Source: Dasyornis broadbenti (lineage: Eukaryota; Chordata; Aves; Passeriformes; Dasyornithidae). Taken from it: a DNA stretch of 64,000 nt. Below the pieces are notes generated by a model. That model was not told where the DNA came from, did not search any database, and worked only from the letters and a program-made list of their open reading frames with translations. The translations under genes were made by a program, and so were the position numbers. Within the stretch, counting starts at the first letter, position 1; every line of letters begins with the position of its first letter. The stretch is from positions 195,495 through 259,494 of the forward strand of contig VZRN01005170.1 of the NCBI GenBank assembly GCA_013397935.1. The letters run 5' to 3'. This document shows positions 37,101 through 49,270 of the stretch, piece by piece.

Positions 37101-40100
37101 AAGCCAGGGCAGACCTTTGGCTGTTTATTGTGTTGCTTCCTCCCTCCCAGTCCACGGGGCCACATTTCAATGGATTGCCCAGTCTATAAATCCCACCCAG
37201 GAACTGCTCTTGAGCGTGGCCCTGCAGTTTTCCTCAGTCAAAACATGTTTACGTGCTGATGCACTGAGATCACAGCACTGCCCCATCTGCACCCGCCCCG
37301 GCCCAATTCCAGCTCTGTGCTCTGCTGAGGGAACATCTGACACGCTTCCAACCAAGGGGTGGCCAGCCAGGCAGCGGTGAGTGCTGCAGGCTGCCAGGAG
37401 AGGTTTGTGTGGCAAGTGGCTTGCCCAGGGTCCCACGCTGGGCACATGGAGCCCTCCTGGGGCTGTGAGCTGCTCCTCTCAGCTCTGGCAGCTGGCTGTT
37501 CTGAAGGGGAGTGGGGACACAGCTCAGTCTCCCCAGAAAGGTTTTTGACTGATCTCCTGCTGCACTACGGGCTGCCTGGATAACTCTGCAGCAGTCAGGT
37601 CCTAGCAGAGGTCTGGAAGAGACTTGCTCGGGTGGTTTTGGGGCAGCAGCATCCACAAATGTCTTGTACAGCCCTGAGACTGCCAGGAACATCCATCGTC
37701 CTCCTCATGCATCCCCCCCACAGCAGTGTGGCCTTCCTGACCCCTGTCCACTGCCAGGACCACGAGCCATCTCAACCATGATTGCAGAACTGACCAAGAG
37801 TTTCTGTCTCTTGCAAGAGATACGATGCTTCCACAGCACCAGCAATGATTCCAGCTGGCTTAAAATCTGAGGGGCTCCAGGGGGATGCTGAGGCCATTTT
37901 CCATCTCAATGTGATAGCTTCTACTGTTCAGGGGCTCCAAAACCCCAGGTGAGAATTGAAAACATCACTCCATCCATTCAGAGACGTTTCAGTAAGGAGT
38001 GTTTCATTATTGCCCTGGGTCGTGTCAAAACCATGGGCGGACCAAAATATTTGGCTGCAAATTGCTTGGCACCTGTCGCCTTCACAGACACTCAGAGCAG
38101 GTTGCTGGGGGCTCCCTTGGAAAGAAAGTGATGTATTGTGCTATTCAGGGAGAGTTCTCTGAGACCCTGGATGAGACAACCTGTGTGGAAAGAGGTGTGG
38201 GACAGAGAGGTCACACGGTGTCCGAGCTGAGGTCCCTTGCACGACTCCAACAACTCCCAGCGCTGGATGCACCCTCTGTGTGAGCATCCCTGAGCACAGC
38301 CAGGACTACAGAGAGGAGAAAGAGGATTTTGTAACCATGGAGAGGCTGTGACCTGGTCCAGGAAATTTCCTGGAGCAGGCAGTGGAAGCCTCTTTGCTCC
38401 ATCTGAGCCAGGCTGTGGTTCACCCCACGTCAGCAGACGCTGCAGCAAAGCATCACCGAGGAGTTTGCAGGCAGCTGGCAGAGAGGAGAGGCCGTGCAGG
38501 GAGGAAGTGTGTTCCATAAATGGGGGTGAGGAATATGGGTTATGAGAATGCTGGGAGTAAAAACAAACTTGTACCAGGGAATAGAGCGCCTCCAATTCCA
38601 GAGCAGTTCCTGCGAGCCCTCTGAGCTTGTTGCAGTTTTTAAGAAGTCCCTGGTTCCAGCAGTATCCCCAGTATTCAGGAGTAAGGAATGTTGCCAGACC
38701 CTCTAGAGCCAAGCCTCCAGAAATCCAACGGAACTCTTAAGTGCATTTAGAGTTCCTGGTTGCTGTTAGAGCCCTGATGTCTTAGCTTGGCTGCTGAGTT
38801 GCTTTGTTTCACGCAATGCTCATAAATTCTAAAAAAGGAAGGAAAATTGGCCAGAGCTCAGCTTTTTATACTGGACAGGGGGTTTGGGTCACCTGGTCCT
38901 GGTCACACCTGGCTGCTGTGTTGTCCCCCACCTATGCAGAAGTTTTATTTGCACCATGCTGATGGATGGGCTGTCTGGGCAGGGAAGTGTGATACAACCT
39001 GCAGGTGTCCTTGTTAGAACCAAGCAGAAAGCTTTTGACATTTTTAATGTATTTTTCTATTATAGTGAAAAATTTTGACTTCGTTTTGAGCCAACATGAC
39101 AAAACATCTTTTTTATTTACACTTCACATTTCTGGGGTAGTGGAGCATTCAGCAAAAACTGGCGTGTTTCAGCCAAGGGGAAAATTGCCTTCCTACTGTC
39201 TCTCCCTTTTTTACTGGAACAAATAGACACATAGTAAAAATGTGAGCCAGCTCTTTTTTTTTTTTTTTGCTTATAGTATAAATTAGGGAGCAGAGCCAGC
39301 TTCCCCTCATTTTCCTTTACTTCTTTATTCTGTCCTGTCTTTGCCAATTGGAAACAGAACCCAGAGTTACTTTGTCTCTGGAAACAGCTCTTGCAGGGCT
39401 GAGCTGTTTTCAATGCTTTCCGAATAGAAGAGCCCTCTGGAGCCTACATGGCCTTCTGAAAGTTTATAGGGAAGGAGGTCTGACAAAATAAATTCCTATT
39501 TTCTTCTGTCAAGCTTGTTTGGTGAGAGGACGAACTGGGGAGAAATATTCACAGGGAAATTTCTATTGGCAATTTCCCCGCTGGCTAATCAATGTAAAGG
39601 GCATTATACACAAATGTGAACACAGAGAGCTAAAGCTGCCTGTCCTTTTCCTGCGTTTTCTTCCCCAAAACTACTGTCAGCCTTCCTGTTGCATGAGCAG
39701 CTGGTGCTTCGAGAAGTGCTTTGCTGTCTGCACGGTGCAGGGAGATAGGAACAGCAGTGGTGGAAGGTGAATTTTCTTCTCACAGCAGCGTCCAGCCCCA
39801 GAGCAAACACGGTTTCTCAGTTCAGGAGAGGAGAGCCTTCACTGGGGGCACTGCAGATGAGGATAGCCTTTCTCCAAATTGGCAGCAAAAAGAAACAGAA
39901 GTGAAAAGCAGCTCAGCAGTGGGAGAGCTCTATGAGAACAGGCTCCACTTTTCCTTCAGCTGTGATGATAAAGCTCCTTGCTGAACATCAGGAGTTCCCG
40001 ATGCTGATGCCATATGTTGCTCTCTTACAGAATAAAGATTGAGCATTAAACGAGATATAGCAAGGAATCATTGATTAGAGCTGTTCCCTGGAAAAGATTA

Positions 40101-40357
40101 GGAGAACATTTGGTTTTCAGTTTGAAAATTAAATGAAAAGGTAACAAGCCTTGAAGGAACTTTCCAATGTGGTTTGCATCTGGCTTAGCATGTTCCTCCT
40201 GGAGAACAGAAAGCTAAAAAAAGATAGGAATTAGAAAAACATGCTGTGACCCGGATAGAAACTCGTCAGCAAAAAGGGAAGTGCAGAAGCAGAACAGTGT
40301 GTAGTGAAAGCCAAAAATCCTGTTTAACCGTGTTTGTCTCTCTTGTTTCTTCTGCAG

Positions 40358-40415
40358 GGCCAAATATTTCCAGGGGAAGAAGGTGAATGGAGAATTTGAA
40401 ATCCGAGTGGAACAG
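40358..40415 (+). CDS. SYN3: SYN3 coding exon 2
   Basis: A 58-base exon. Its first base completes Trp104, and 19 codons follow (residues 105-123, AKYFQGKKVNGEFEIRVEQ). This is early domain C, the conserved synapsin core that folds like an ATP-grasp enzyme, dimerises and binds vesicle membrane and ATP. The acceptor has a strong pyrimidine tract ending TTCTTCTGCAG, and the donor is CAG|GTCAGT in phase 0. The exon is too short to be found by open-reading-frame length alone. It was identified by protein similarity and by exact phase agreement with exons 1 and 3. Confidence 0.95.
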
Positions 40416-43400
40416 GTCAGTGACAAGTGAATTTCTCTCTAAGAAGTGTGTGAGGAGAAGCAATCTGCCCACCCCAGGAGCAGTAAGGAGGTTCCCAGCC
40501 TGGTTTCTGATGTGCTTTACGGGGCACTGGGCACACCCTGCTCCCTGTCAGCCTTGGCACCACACGTTCATTCCAGCTGAAGCCCCTTCACGCTGGGGTC
40601 TGTCCCCTGCTCTGTGTGCTGGTGCCGGGTCTGTCCAAAAAATGCCCCACACTGACTGAGAGTGGCTGCTGTTGCCCAAGTAGAAATTACAATTAATGAT
40701 CATCATCTGCAGGCACCCAGCTTGAAAGCAAGCATAGACAGAGGTGCAGATGGGATGGTGATCCTGAAGGAATCATGTGCTTGTTTTATACTCACTGGGG
40801 CTGTAAAACTCTTTGGGTGGATAGAGAAAGTTGCTGAATGTTGTTGGAATGACCTCATATTTTCTGTTGATTCTGTCTCGTGTGTGGGTACAGATTATTA
40901 ATGCAGTGGTTTTGAAGACTTTCTCAGGACCCATTGCCCTTGGAAAGGTGTTTCTTCTCTCTTCTGAGGGGTCCTGTCCTGTTGTCTGTGGCTGCTCATG
41001 AGCGCACGTGTTCTGATCCAGCTGTGCCTGGGACAGATTTCTCTTTTTAATTGATATCACACTTCTCAGTCTGGGTGGTATTAGGAAAAATAATTCTTCC
41101 TGGCATTTCCTTATCAAAGTCTTTATTTTGCTGGTTGCCTTAGCAACTATCCTAAAAGAGAATAGGAAAAATTAAAAAATTAAAATATCATGCTTCTCAC
41201 TTACATATATGAAATCAAATAATTTAGGTTTTCCCTTCAAACATATCATTGAGGTCAAGAGAGGGGCACTGCTTTCTTCAAACTCTGGCTTTTTGTCCCC
41301 TTCTTATTTTGTCCATCCATTCTTGCCCAGTATTTCTTGGTATTTAATTTTCATCCATTGCTCCTATCCTGTTTATCTGGAGCCTTCCTAACTTCACCCT
41401 CTTCCTCAAGCACAGTCCAGGAGCCTAAACTGTTGTGGGAACAGGTCCCCTGAGGCTGAATGCTGACCCTCTCTATGTGAAAAATGAATGTTCTTCCACC
41501 GTTTTCTCATGAAAGAGAAAAAAAAAAAAAAGGGAATAACTGTGTTCATCAGCTTGGTCCACATCTTTCTCTGTGAGTTCTCAGCTTACCAGTCTTCACT
41601 GCTCTAACTCTCCCTCAGTGGCACCCAGACTGTGCCATGGTGCAGAAGCCTGAACTTGGCTGTTCAGCTCTGAATAAACTCTCCATCCAAAAGTTTGACT
41701 CTTAGGCACCTCTTGAACCATTTGGTCTGCTCAGTAAATTCATTTAGTTTTTCATTTTTCCATTTGATCCTGTTTCAGATAACCACCCATTATTAACTCA
41801 GCCAGAAACGCAGTTTGCCTCAGGAACTTTTTTTAGATTTTATAGGAGAAAAACCACATTTGATCTCAAAAGCTAAGTAACAAAGAAGTTTGAATGGCAG
41901 AAAGCAATGAAAGGAAATATCCAAGTGCTAAATATTCTTGAAAAACCACATTGGGAAAAAGGCACTGCCCTATTTTTACTGACCATGTAAAAACCGCCTT
42001 TGCCATTCTTCCAGGATGTTCTGTAGTTGGTCTGAACTTCTTCTCCTCCTCTTTCATATCCATCTCTGTCACATCTGAATTCTTTCTTAGCAGGCCACTT
42101 TAGCAATCTGTGGGGGCACCAAAGAGGACAGTAGGTGATATTTTTTGCAAGTCGTGCCATCACTTGTTTGTAAGGGAGCAGCAGAGCTGAAAGCAGCAGC
42201 CTGTCCCTCTCTGAGCAGCGGGAAGTCACTTCTCTCTCTGGCTGTAACCCCCGGCCTCTCTGGGCTGCCTCCCTGCTCCTTTGAGGAATGCAGGACATGT
42301 GGGATCGTGCTGGCCCCCACACCCAGCTCTGGGGAGAGCATGGGCTGGTTTCAGCTCAATTCAGAACCAGGCAGATGTTTCAAGATGCTGAGTCTCTGCA
42401 AGAGGTGAATCCAGTTCACGTTAGGCACTGGATAATACCCAGGCTGTTAAATGCCATCCTGCTGCTCAGGGAGCTGCTTCTGCAAGTCTCAGCTTGTGTG
42501 AAAATAGGTTTCATGGACTCTCGGATAAGGTTTTCCGGTTCTTTATCAGTGAATGATTGGCACGACCTTGACAGCAACTCCAGGTGCCTGTTCTTCACAT
42601 CCATTACCCCAGGAACAGACGGGGGTTCCCTGCAGCATCACCTGGTGCCATGGATGAGGAGAGAGCAGGCAGGGACACCGTGGTGGGCACGCACTCTCCT
42701 GTCCTTCATTAAAATGAATGTGAAGCCTTTGTTTCCACCTTTGTTTCTTCTCTTCTAATCCTCAGTGTAACCCTTGAACCACATTTATCGATGTGCGTGA
42801 AAGGCTGCAGGGTTTATTGTTGGCCACCATTCAGTGAAACCAGGCCTGCAGTGCCACTGCCTTCTTCCTGCTGGCAGCAGGGAGGGATGAGCAAGGCTTT
42901 GGTGGTGAGAAGCAAGGCCAAGCCCTCTCCTGGGTCATGGCCCCTCTTTCTTTGAGGCAGTTTGGGTTACATTTTGGTTATTTGGGTATTTTTCCACCTC
43001 TGTAGCAATGATAGTTGTTCATGAGACTGATGGAAACACTGATCCAAAAGGGAAAATCTATTTGACCTATTCCCATTAAAACCTTGATGATTTAAGTTTT
43101 ACTCAGTGTGGGTAAAGCCCTGAGCTTTAAGGAGCAGCTGAGTCTAAAAATACTATCTCTATTTTGTGCTAAAAATAAGCTGCTTAGATTTTGATCCATG
43201 TTGTTGCTTTTACTTGCCTGGTGATTTCCAGCTTTCAGAACTGCAGTGCATGCATCTCCAGTTCTTTCCTCTAGAAATACAAATACTAAAGAAGTCCTTT
43301 TAGAAATGAAAAGCCTAAGTTTGAAAAAATGGCTCTAAGGCTAAGTTAAACTTAAAGAAGAATCTTAAAGGTCCACAGGAGCGGACCACATCGCTTTTAG

Positions 43401-46400
43401 CATCTCACAAAAATAATTTTGCTTTTATCTCCTCAGTTCCTCATTGGCCAGAGGACAGGAGGCATTAGGAACCACAGCACACTGAGGAAGAGCAGGAATT
43501 ACACAATGAGCTACTCACTTGTTTCCAGTTGTTTCCAGTTTATTTTCAGGGAATGATTATTCAGTGAACTCCTATGTACACGCTTCTGGAAAAGTCTTGC
43601 GGTACAGATTGTGACTCCACTGGCAGCATTGTCAGGAAAAAGTTGTGCTTGGCAGGCCCAGAAGATAATTGTAATCCAAATCATGAATTCCAGCTCCATT
43701 GTACTTCCTGCCCTAAAGAGGTATTTTCATCTGTGGCGTAAAATGGTCCTTTCAAAAGGCAGAGTCTGACAGGTCCATGTGTGATGAAAGGAAAATTTGC
43801 CTCTTGTCAAACAGCTGTATAATTTTTATTCGTTATATGTTTAGGGCTTGAGGTTTTTTACAACTGAATGCCAGAGAGCAGTTTAAGAACAGCAACTGCA
43901 GTTCTCATAGCTTTGCCACATGCAAGCATTCAGAAGCCATGGATAAAGGGACACAGAGAGCTAGCAAGAATGATTCAAAAATCATTACTTTCTTAAATAA
44001 ATAGTACCTTCTTCTTTTTTTTTTTTTTTTTTTTTTTAATTTTCACTGGTTTTTGGAGGCTTACAGAATTCATGGTTTTGAGCTACTTCATGGGATCAAA
44101 ATATTTAGAAATATGCTTTTCCTAAACCTCAAATTTTCAGGTGGTCACGAATTTTCTGAAATGAAAATTCAAGAGACAATTCTGAATGCCGCCAGAGGTG
44201 TTCGCACAGGTGAAGGCATGAGGACCTTCCCGTCAGTAGCCCAGACAAAGCACTGCAAGGATGACAGTGGATCTCAGCCAGAATATGAGTTACAAAACAG
44301 TCACAGTGCTGCATGTGTGACAAATCCCTACTCAAGCATATGGTTGGCAGGATTGCAAATGAGGGGAGAGGGAATCCCAACAACAGCTCTGATCAGTTCA
44401 TTGAAAAACATCCTCTGCAAGAAAATCTTACAAGAATGGGGCTGGTTTTGTCTAGAAAAAAAAAAATAAAGGAAGAAGGAAGGGCAAGTCTTTGAGGAGT
44501 AAGCCTTCAGGTTCTGCAGGAAGAAGTAATGGACACAAAACAAATTACTGTTTTAAAAGGTAAGGGGGGAGATTTAGGTTGGGCATTGGGAAAACTTTCT
44601 GTGGCTGTTAAGGTACAGACCGCCTGAGGAGATGCCTCATCTGTGGAAGACAGGAAAAAGTTCTGTAGTGTCTGCACACAATGGCAGAGGCAGAGCTGAT
44701 CGTGTCTTGAGAAAGAGAGAAAGGCCATGGGATGTCTTGAAGGCCTTCCAACACAACTTCCTGTTATTCCACGAAAAATGCTTAAAATACACCTTGAACA
44801 CGCGCTTCCCTTAAATCCCTAACAGGCATAGCCACCAGGCCAGGCATTTCGCCTGTTGCATGGCTTAAAATGACAAAATCTTCCCTGTTTCAATATCAGG
44901 AGACAGAAGCAGACACTCTGAAATAGCGCAGCAAAAGGATCTCCAGCACACAGAGAACACTAATGGAAACTGAGAGTACCTTAAGGTTTAGTCCAAATGA
45001 TCTGGAGAGTTCTCTGATTCTTAACACCTGAAGTAGGCATTTCTGACAAAACCATGACCAAAATAGCTGTGGGCATCCTCTCATCTCGGAGCCTCACAGA
45101 GGTATGAAATATTTCTACTCCCACAGTCTGTGTCACATTATTCTTCAAGACAGATTGTGTCACGTTTGTCACACATGGTTTGCTCTTGCCCTGAATGTTT
45201 CTGCAGCCGCTGGCACTGCTGCAAAGCAAGTGTAAAACGCCATCAGGCCAATGCAATGCCTCCTTCTGTGCCAGGATTCCTGATGCAAATGACTCTGCAA
45301 GGCCACGGGGAGCTGGGCTCTCCTGGTTTGTGCAGTTACCTGTCAGTCTGTCTGCACAGGCTGCTTTCAAAGCCCTCTTTGTCTGCAAGGTAAACTCAGG
45401 CTGGAGATGATCTCAGAGCTGAAACCCCAGCCAAAGGAAGTCATCAGGCTACAAAACCCACAAAGTTAAAAATACAGGGAGCACTGGAAAATCAACAGGA
45501 AATAATTTCTGCTGACTGGAGGTTTTAGCCTTCTTCCAAACGCCAGCTCCTAGCGGCCTGTTGGATGGGACAAGGCAGCTCCGTGAAAGCAGCAGCATTC
45601 CTTAACTTTGTCTGAAAGCCTGGGAGAGATCAGGATTGTCCCTCAGCTCTGGTTGTAGATCTGGATGTTTTGGGGCTGAGATAGCTGAATCCCCCCCACC
45701 CCGACCCTCTTTGCCCTTCTCCCTCCTTGCCAGGCTTCCCTGGACAATGGCTGCCAAAAGGGATTTCTCCTTTTCTTCTGGCCCTTGACATGAGCAGGCC
45801 TGAAATTGGTGCTGGCAGTTTGGCATGAGGCCCTCAGCAGCTCGGGGGGTTCTCAGGGCTGTGTGCAGCTCAGGTGTCTGAGCACAGCTTTGTTTGGCCT
45901 GGCTGCCTCAGGGAAACGCCTGTCACACCAGCTTAGTGAGGCTGTAAGAGCCCCTCATCGCATGAACATCGCCCATTTTCAACCCCGGCAAAGGGGAGTG
46001 TTCAGCTCTTTACTACAAACCATTATGGGGAAAAAAAATCTGGAAGAAAAGCATGGAAAACATGAGAACACAGAGCAAAAACTTCCCTTTCTTGCCCTGG
46101 TGTTCACATCAGGTGATGCATTCCTCAGCAGCAGAAGCTGGAGGTCCAGCTCAGCAGCACTCTGCTTTCAGAGTGGGACATCTCTGGGGCACGTGGAGAC
46201 GCAGAGCTGGGAAAAACATGGTTTGATCTCCACAGCCCACAGAACCTCTCGAGCTTGTGTGTGAATGGGCAAGCGTGCACTGGGGAGATCACTGATGGTG
46301 CCCAGAGCATCTGATCTGACCGAATTTGGACTCCTCTCTCCCTGCATCTCCTGAGACTTTTTTTAAATGTCTAAAATGCAGGTGCCTTTTAGAGGTAAAT

Positions 46401-48111
46401 GTTTTCTCATCTCTGATCTGATGGGGTCACTGAGGAAGCGTGGCTGTGGCCAAGGCAACACGGTGCAATCTCTCCTGAGTAAAACCCAGGCAGTAAAACC
46501 CACCTGAACCACTGCCAATCCCTCCCTGGGAGTGTCTGTGTGTGCATGTGTGTGTGTTTGAAGCAGAATTTATTTCTTGGCAACAGGAATTTCCCCCCTC
46601 TTTTCATTGTAACTGGGAGCTACAATGATGTAAGATCATGTGAGGGTGTTGCTTTAAACAGTTTACTCAGGGCCACAGACGTGAAATCTCATTACATCAT
46701 CAGGTCACCAGTCCACAGTCATTGCTTTAAAATTATGTGGATTTTAAAAAAAGAAAGTTGGAAATGATTTTGTCATTTGTTGTCTGGCCTTTGAGCCTTT
46801 ACAGGTGCACTACTTCTCCATTGGCAAGTTTTTTCCATGAGTTCATGAGGACAAAACATGCTTTTTTTTGCTTTTTTTTTTAATGTATAAAAGTTGTTCC
46901 TGGCACTATCTTTTGGTTCCAGCTAATAGAAGTAGCAGAAGAACATTAAACAGTACAAGGATCTCAATAAAACCGTAAGTTTTAGCAGCACCATCTGAGT
47001 GTTCTGGTATTAGACAGCCACTGGTTAGAAGATGATTTTACTGCTGCCCAGTCTTCATCATACTAAGTCTGAAAAAATGCCTTAAAAGGAAGGGAAAAAG
47101 AACTGTTCAAAGGGAGAAGACTAGATTTTTCTGCCTCAAAAAATGAAAGCTGTTTATTTATATTTATATCCCAGGCACTACTTTAATATAAGAAATTTGG
47201 AATCTGTGCAGGTATGGTTGATTCATGCTGGAAAAGGAGCACCTGCATGGCACAATAGGATGCTCTAGTTCAAGGTTTATTCATAAAAAACAGAGTTAGG
47301 ATTTGAAGCCCAAGGCAAAGGCTGATGAGGTGATCCTGCCATGCTGCTCCTGCTGAGAGTGGCCTGAGCCCCCCAAGCCTTGTTAGCGCTCTGGTCAGGA
47401 TTATCACCCCTCTCACCCAGCTGGGCGCTCTGATTTGTGCCTTAACCCTCGCTGACATCCTCTGCAGTCACAGTCACCCCGTGCCCTTTGCTGCCCATGG
47501 ATGAAATATCCCTTGCCAACCTCGCCATCCTTGTAAATCGCGCCTCTTTTGAAATACGAAGTGTTTGAATGATTGAGCAGCACTGTGAATAACCCACCCA
47601 GCTTTGCTAACTCTCTAATAGTAAAAAGCTTAATAAGCAAATTGCATCAGGTGACCTCTGCTTATCACCCTCCTGCAGCATAATGAGGTTTAAAAAGGTT
47701 TAAATCTTTTGTATTAGGTTTATAGCTGGCCAGCGGCACGACAGCCAGCTCCAACATAATTCTAAATGGATGTCTCCAAGTGGAAACTTGGAATTTGAAT
47801 TCAAATGACCTTACTTCTTTTTATTATTATTATTCTTTCCTGTGCGCAATTTTCAGCATGCTCATTCTTAATTCCTTCAGTACTTATTGCTGCAATAAGC
47901 CTAATCCTGGGTACTTTTACACCCCAAGTGTGGGAGCTGTAAATAACTTCTGCAGTCTCTTGGGGTGAACCAGCTGTAATTGGATCTCCAGTTGCCTCAA
48001 AAAAAAAAAAAGGAAAGGCACATTCCAGACGAAGAAAATCCTGCGTCTGTGTCTGTGTGTTTGTATCGCTGCTGCCCTTGAGTAACATTTTGTCCTTTTG
48101 CTCCACTCCAG
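40416..48111 (+). other. SYN3: SYN3 intron 2
   Basis: 7,696 bases. Apart from poly(A) and poly(T) runs (41518-41532, 44012-44038, 47999-48011), I see no repeat family and no gene. A stretch at about 47560-47720 is rich in homeodomain-type, octamer-like and E-box motifs and could be a conserved regulatory element, which cannot be tested here. Confidence 0.9.
44012..44038 (+). repeat. Poly(T) tract
   Basis: About 25 consecutive T in SYN3 intron 2. No retrotransposed gene could be recognised to its left, so it is simply called a homopolymer. Confidence 0.85.
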
Positions 48112-48203
48112 GCCGAGTTCTCCGAGCTGAACCTGGCTGCGTACGTCATGGGGGGCTGCATGGTGGACATGCAGGTGGTGAGGAACGGCACCAAGGTGGT
48201 CAG
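48112..48203 (+). CDS. SYN3: SYN3 coding exon 3
   Basis: A 92-base exon of 30 codons (residues 124-153) plus two bases of Arg154. It begins AEFSELNLAAYVMGG and ends NGTKVV, a segment highly conserved in all synapsins and part of the N-terminal subdomain of domain C. The AAYVMGGCMVDMQ wording matches synapsin III rather than I or II. The acceptor is TTTTGCTCCACTCCAG and the donor is CAG|GTGAGA. The upstream open frame running through this exon in another phase is not coding. A degenerate CR1 LINE lies about 420 bases downstream in intron 3. Confidence 0.95.
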
Positions 48204-48623
48204 GTGAGAGCTCCAACACCGCGCTTCCTGCCTCACCTGGGGCAGGCAGCTTGGCCTCAGAGCTGCCGAGTGTCTGAGTCAGGGCAGCACGGTCCTGGAG
48301 GGTTCAGGGACTCTTGGAAGCGGTGGGGAGCCTGGCCTGGCTCAGGTGGGTTTGTTCAGGTCTCAGGTGCAGATGATGCCTTACAGCCATTGTTTGCAGC
48401 CCGGACCCTTCAGCAACAGCGAGTGCCTCCTCAGCTTCTCTTCAGCCTCAAGACTCCCAGTAAAAGGCACAATAGGTTTTACTTTCCCTTGATTTTTCTC
48501 TGTTTCTCTGTCACTAGCCTTCATTTTGAACAGTGGCTCAAATTCGTCAGCCTCCCTGTCTTAGGCCCTGATCCCAGTGGCGCACCCTGGCAAAAGCCAT
48601 CGAGCCCAGATGAGCAGATACGA

Positions 48624-49270
48624 GCAGCCCTGAGGAGAAGGCTTTGGGTGTGCTGCAGGATGCAGAGCTTGACATGAGCCAGCGATGTGCCCTCACAGCC
48701 CTGAATGGCACCCATGTCCTGGGCTGCATCCAAAGCAGGGTGGGGCAGGGGACTCTGCCGCTCTGCTGTGCTCTGGTGAGACCCCAGAGGAGCACCCAGC
48801 TCTGGGGCAGCCGGTGTGAGAAGGATGGGGACCTGCTGGAGCAAGGCCAGAGCAGGGCCATGATGATCAGCAGGGTGCTGAGGCACCTCTCCTGTGGAGA
48901 CAGGCTGAGAGAGCTGGGGCTGCTCAGCCTGGAGATGAGAAGGCTCCAGGGAGTCCTTTCAGGACCTTCAAGTACCTAAAGGGAGCTGCAGCGGAGGCTG
49001 GCAAGGGTGTGCAGGGATAGGACAAGGGGGAATGGCTTTCCACTGAATGAGGGCAGATTTAGACTAAATACCAGGAAAAAATCCTGGTATGGGCACAGGC
49101 TGCCCAGGGAAGCTGTGGATACTCCACCCCTGGCAGAGTTCAGCACAGGATGATGCTTTCAGCAGCCTGGGACAGGGGAAGGTGTCCCTGCTCATGGCAA
49201 GGGTGTTGGAACCAGATGACCTTCAAGGCCCTTTCCAATACAAACTATTGCATGATTCCATGATCCTGAT
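48624..49270 (+). mobile_element. CR1 LINE 3' fragment in SYN3 intron 3
   Basis: About 650 bases of a 5'-truncated CR1. The conceptual translation keeps pieces of the reverse-transcriptase C-terminus, such as DMSQRCALTAL, VLGCIQSRV, ALVRPQ, QLWG and DRLRELGLLSLEMRRLQ, but is broken by stops and indels. It ends in the CR1 3' terminus (GTTGGAACCAGATGACCTTC, then AAGGCCCTTTCCAATACAAA) and an ATGATTCCATGAT tail. It lies about 420 bases after exon 3 and is dead. Confidence 0.93.

Larger units (their letters stand above)
28022..40357 (+). other. SYN3: SYN3 intron 1
   Basis: 12,336 bases between GTGAGT and TTCTGCAG. It opens with a solo LTR (28079-28594) followed by a short AGCTCC hexamer repeat. 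The rest shows no coding gene that I can recognise. It contains an AT-rich block (about 32940-33660) with homeodomain-type motifs, an A-rich simple repeat (34098-34170), and otherwise unique-looking sequence. Open frames of up to 216 codons occur but show no family similarity and run over one another on both strands. Confidence 0.9.

Noticed and set aside
38092..38712. 206-codon - strand frame in intron 1
   Set aside because: No domain, no conserved motif, no homologue recognised; overlaps several other open frames.
48057..48677. 206-codon + strand frame over exon 3 and the CR1 start
   Set aside because: A shifted reading of exon 3 running into intron and CR1 sequence.
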